Assembly: GCA_027079365.1 (NCBI GenBank)
Contig: JALWVW010000081.1
Span: 1 to 23,174, forward strand
DNA from: Campylobacteraceae bacterium
Lineage (GTDB): Bacteria > Campylobacterota > Campylobacteria > Campylobacterales > Sulfurovaceae
Reading direction: 5' to 3'
DNA: 23,174 bases
In this document: positions 22,486 to 23,174 of the stretch, one piece after another
Numbering within the stretch: position 1 is the first letter of the stretch
Layout of the letters: every line of letters starts with the position of its first letter
Program-made: the position numbers and the translations under genes
The notes under the pieces: model-generated
What the model saw: only the letters and a program-made list of their open reading frames with translations
Database searches by the model: none
Told to the model about the DNA's origin: nothing

Positions 22486-23174
22486 CGAGACACTGTACAA
22501 AAAACTCAAAGAGAAGAAATTTATCCTCTCTGGGCCCTGCGTGATAGAAAACGAAGTGATGATCATGCATCTGGCAGAGAGCATCAAGAAGATCACAGAG
22601 GATCTAGACTTTACCTATGTATTCAAAGCTTCTTTTGACAAAGCAAACAGAACTTCTTTGGACAGCTATAGGGGGCCTGGATTGGAAGAGGGTTTACGGA
22701 TATTGGAGCGAGTCAAGCATGAGTTTGGGCTGCCTCTGACGACAGACATACACGAAAGCACGCAGGCCCCCACACTGGCAGAAGTGATCGATATCATTCA
22801 GATACCAGCTTTTCTCTGCCGTCAGACAGACCTGCTGACAGCGGCTGCCAAAACAGGGCGAATCATCAATATCAAAAAAGCCCAGTTTTTAGACGGCAAA
22901 GATATGCTGCATCCTTTGACAAAAGTAAAGCAGAGCGGCAATGATAAGATCATGTTGACAGAGAGGGGTTCGATGTTTGGCCTGGGGAATCTTGTGGTAG
23001 ACTTCAGACAGATAATAGATATGAAGGAGTTTGGATATCCTGTGGTTATGGATGTGACCCATGCCACCCAGAGGCCTTCAGCACTGGGCGGTACCAGTGG
23101 AGGAGACAGAAAGTATGCACCTTTTATGGCCAAACTCGCCAATGCAGTAGGGGTAGATGGTTTCTTCTTTGAGG
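22478..23174 (+). CDS. kdsA: Kdo-8-phosphate synthase, 5' part (3' end outside window)
   Basis: Condenses phosphoenolpyruvate with arabinose 5-phosphate to Kdo 8-phosphate. The first 232 residues are present of about 270. Motifs: LSGPCVIE (17-24), FKASFDKANRTS, TDIHES, IPAFLCRQTDLL, ERGSMFGLGNLVVDFR and DVTHATQRPS. Cys21 marks the metal-dependent class; metal-independent enzymes such as that of E. coli have Asn there. The ATG overlaps the kdsB end by eight bases and has AAAGGA (22465-22470) seven bases upstream. It completes the isomerase-synthase-synthetase set that feeds WaaA; a KdsC phosphatase is not seen in the window. Confidence 0.96.
   Translation, partial: MHSETLYKKLKEKKFILSGPCVIENEVMIMHLAESIKKITEDLDFTYVFKASFDKANRTSLDSYRGPGLEEGLRILERVKHEFGLPLTTDIHESTQAPTLAEVIDIIQIPAFLCRQTDLLTAAAKTGRIINIKKAQFLDGKDMLHPLTKVKQSGNDKIMLTERGSMFGLGNLVVDFRQIIDMKEFGYPVVMDVTHATQRPSALGGTSGGDRKYAPFMAKLANAVGVDGFFFE

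Noticed and set aside
1..23174. CRISPR array, tRNA/rRNA genes, insertion sequence or prophage
   Set aside because: No spaced direct repeats, no tRNA-like cloverleaf or rRNA sequence in the gaps, and no transposase or integrase frame were seen.

Overview
The window looks like the chromosome of a free-living campylobacterotal (epsilonproteobacterial) bacterium close to Sulfurovum/Sulfurimonas. This is inferred from protein character and gene order, not from a search. Two blocks match arrangements I remember from Campylobacter jejuni: alaS-maf-pbpA, and glyQ-nif3-zinc-ribbon protein-waaA. Genes are tightly packed, with several GTG/TTG starts and A/T-rich TATAAT-like -10 boxes. The glutamine synthetase also lacks the adenylylation tyrosine, as I recall for Helicobacter.

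Layout. 1-5216 (+): the 3' part of alaS, a four-helix membrane protein, maf and a class A penicillin-binding protein, joined with gaps of 0-2 bases. 5217-5397: a gene-free stretch with small hairpins. 5398-7684 (-): glnA, with its own promoter, and a PHP-family phosphatase. 7831-9218 (+): a degenerate HD-GYP protein and a Crp/Fnr-type regulator. 9235-10107 (-): an exported polysaccharide-deacetylase-like protein. 10329-11812 (+): a visibly A/T-richer patch with a methyltransferase and a cold-shock protein that has a long leader and a terminator. 12033-15058 (+): U32-family protein (TrhP-like), purE, glutaredoxin, glyQ. 15062-15119: a nested inverted repeat. 15144-23174 (+): nif3, an FlgZ-like zinc-ribbon coiled-coil protein, waaA, a three-part fusion protein, a HAD phosphatase, kpsF/kdsD, kdsB and kdsA, the last cut by the window end.

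The last block is the most interesting. kpsF/kdsD, kdsA and kdsB are the usual arabinose-5-phosphate isomerase, Kdo-8-phosphate synthase and CMP-Kdo synthetase that feed WaaA. Between waaA and these genes lies a 767-residue protein. It joins a DRE-TIM (4-hydroxy-2-oxovalerate-aldolase-like) barrel, an unassigned Rossmann-like middle domain, and a second, divergent CMP-Kdo-synthetase domain. A capped HAD phosphatase, unlike KdsC, follows with a one-base overlap. An aldolase that can add pyruvate to an aldehyde, a phosphatase and a CMP-sugar synthetase together suggest a parallel route to a different CMP-activated 3-deoxy-ulosonic acid. That is inference; the product is unknown.

Smaller points: a five-unit heptanucleotide repeat read through inside alaS, an HD-GYP domain that has lost the His of its HD pair, a shared TATGCTAYACT extended -10 box before three genes (one possibly giving a leaderless mRNA), and a Phe-for-Tyr change in GlnA.
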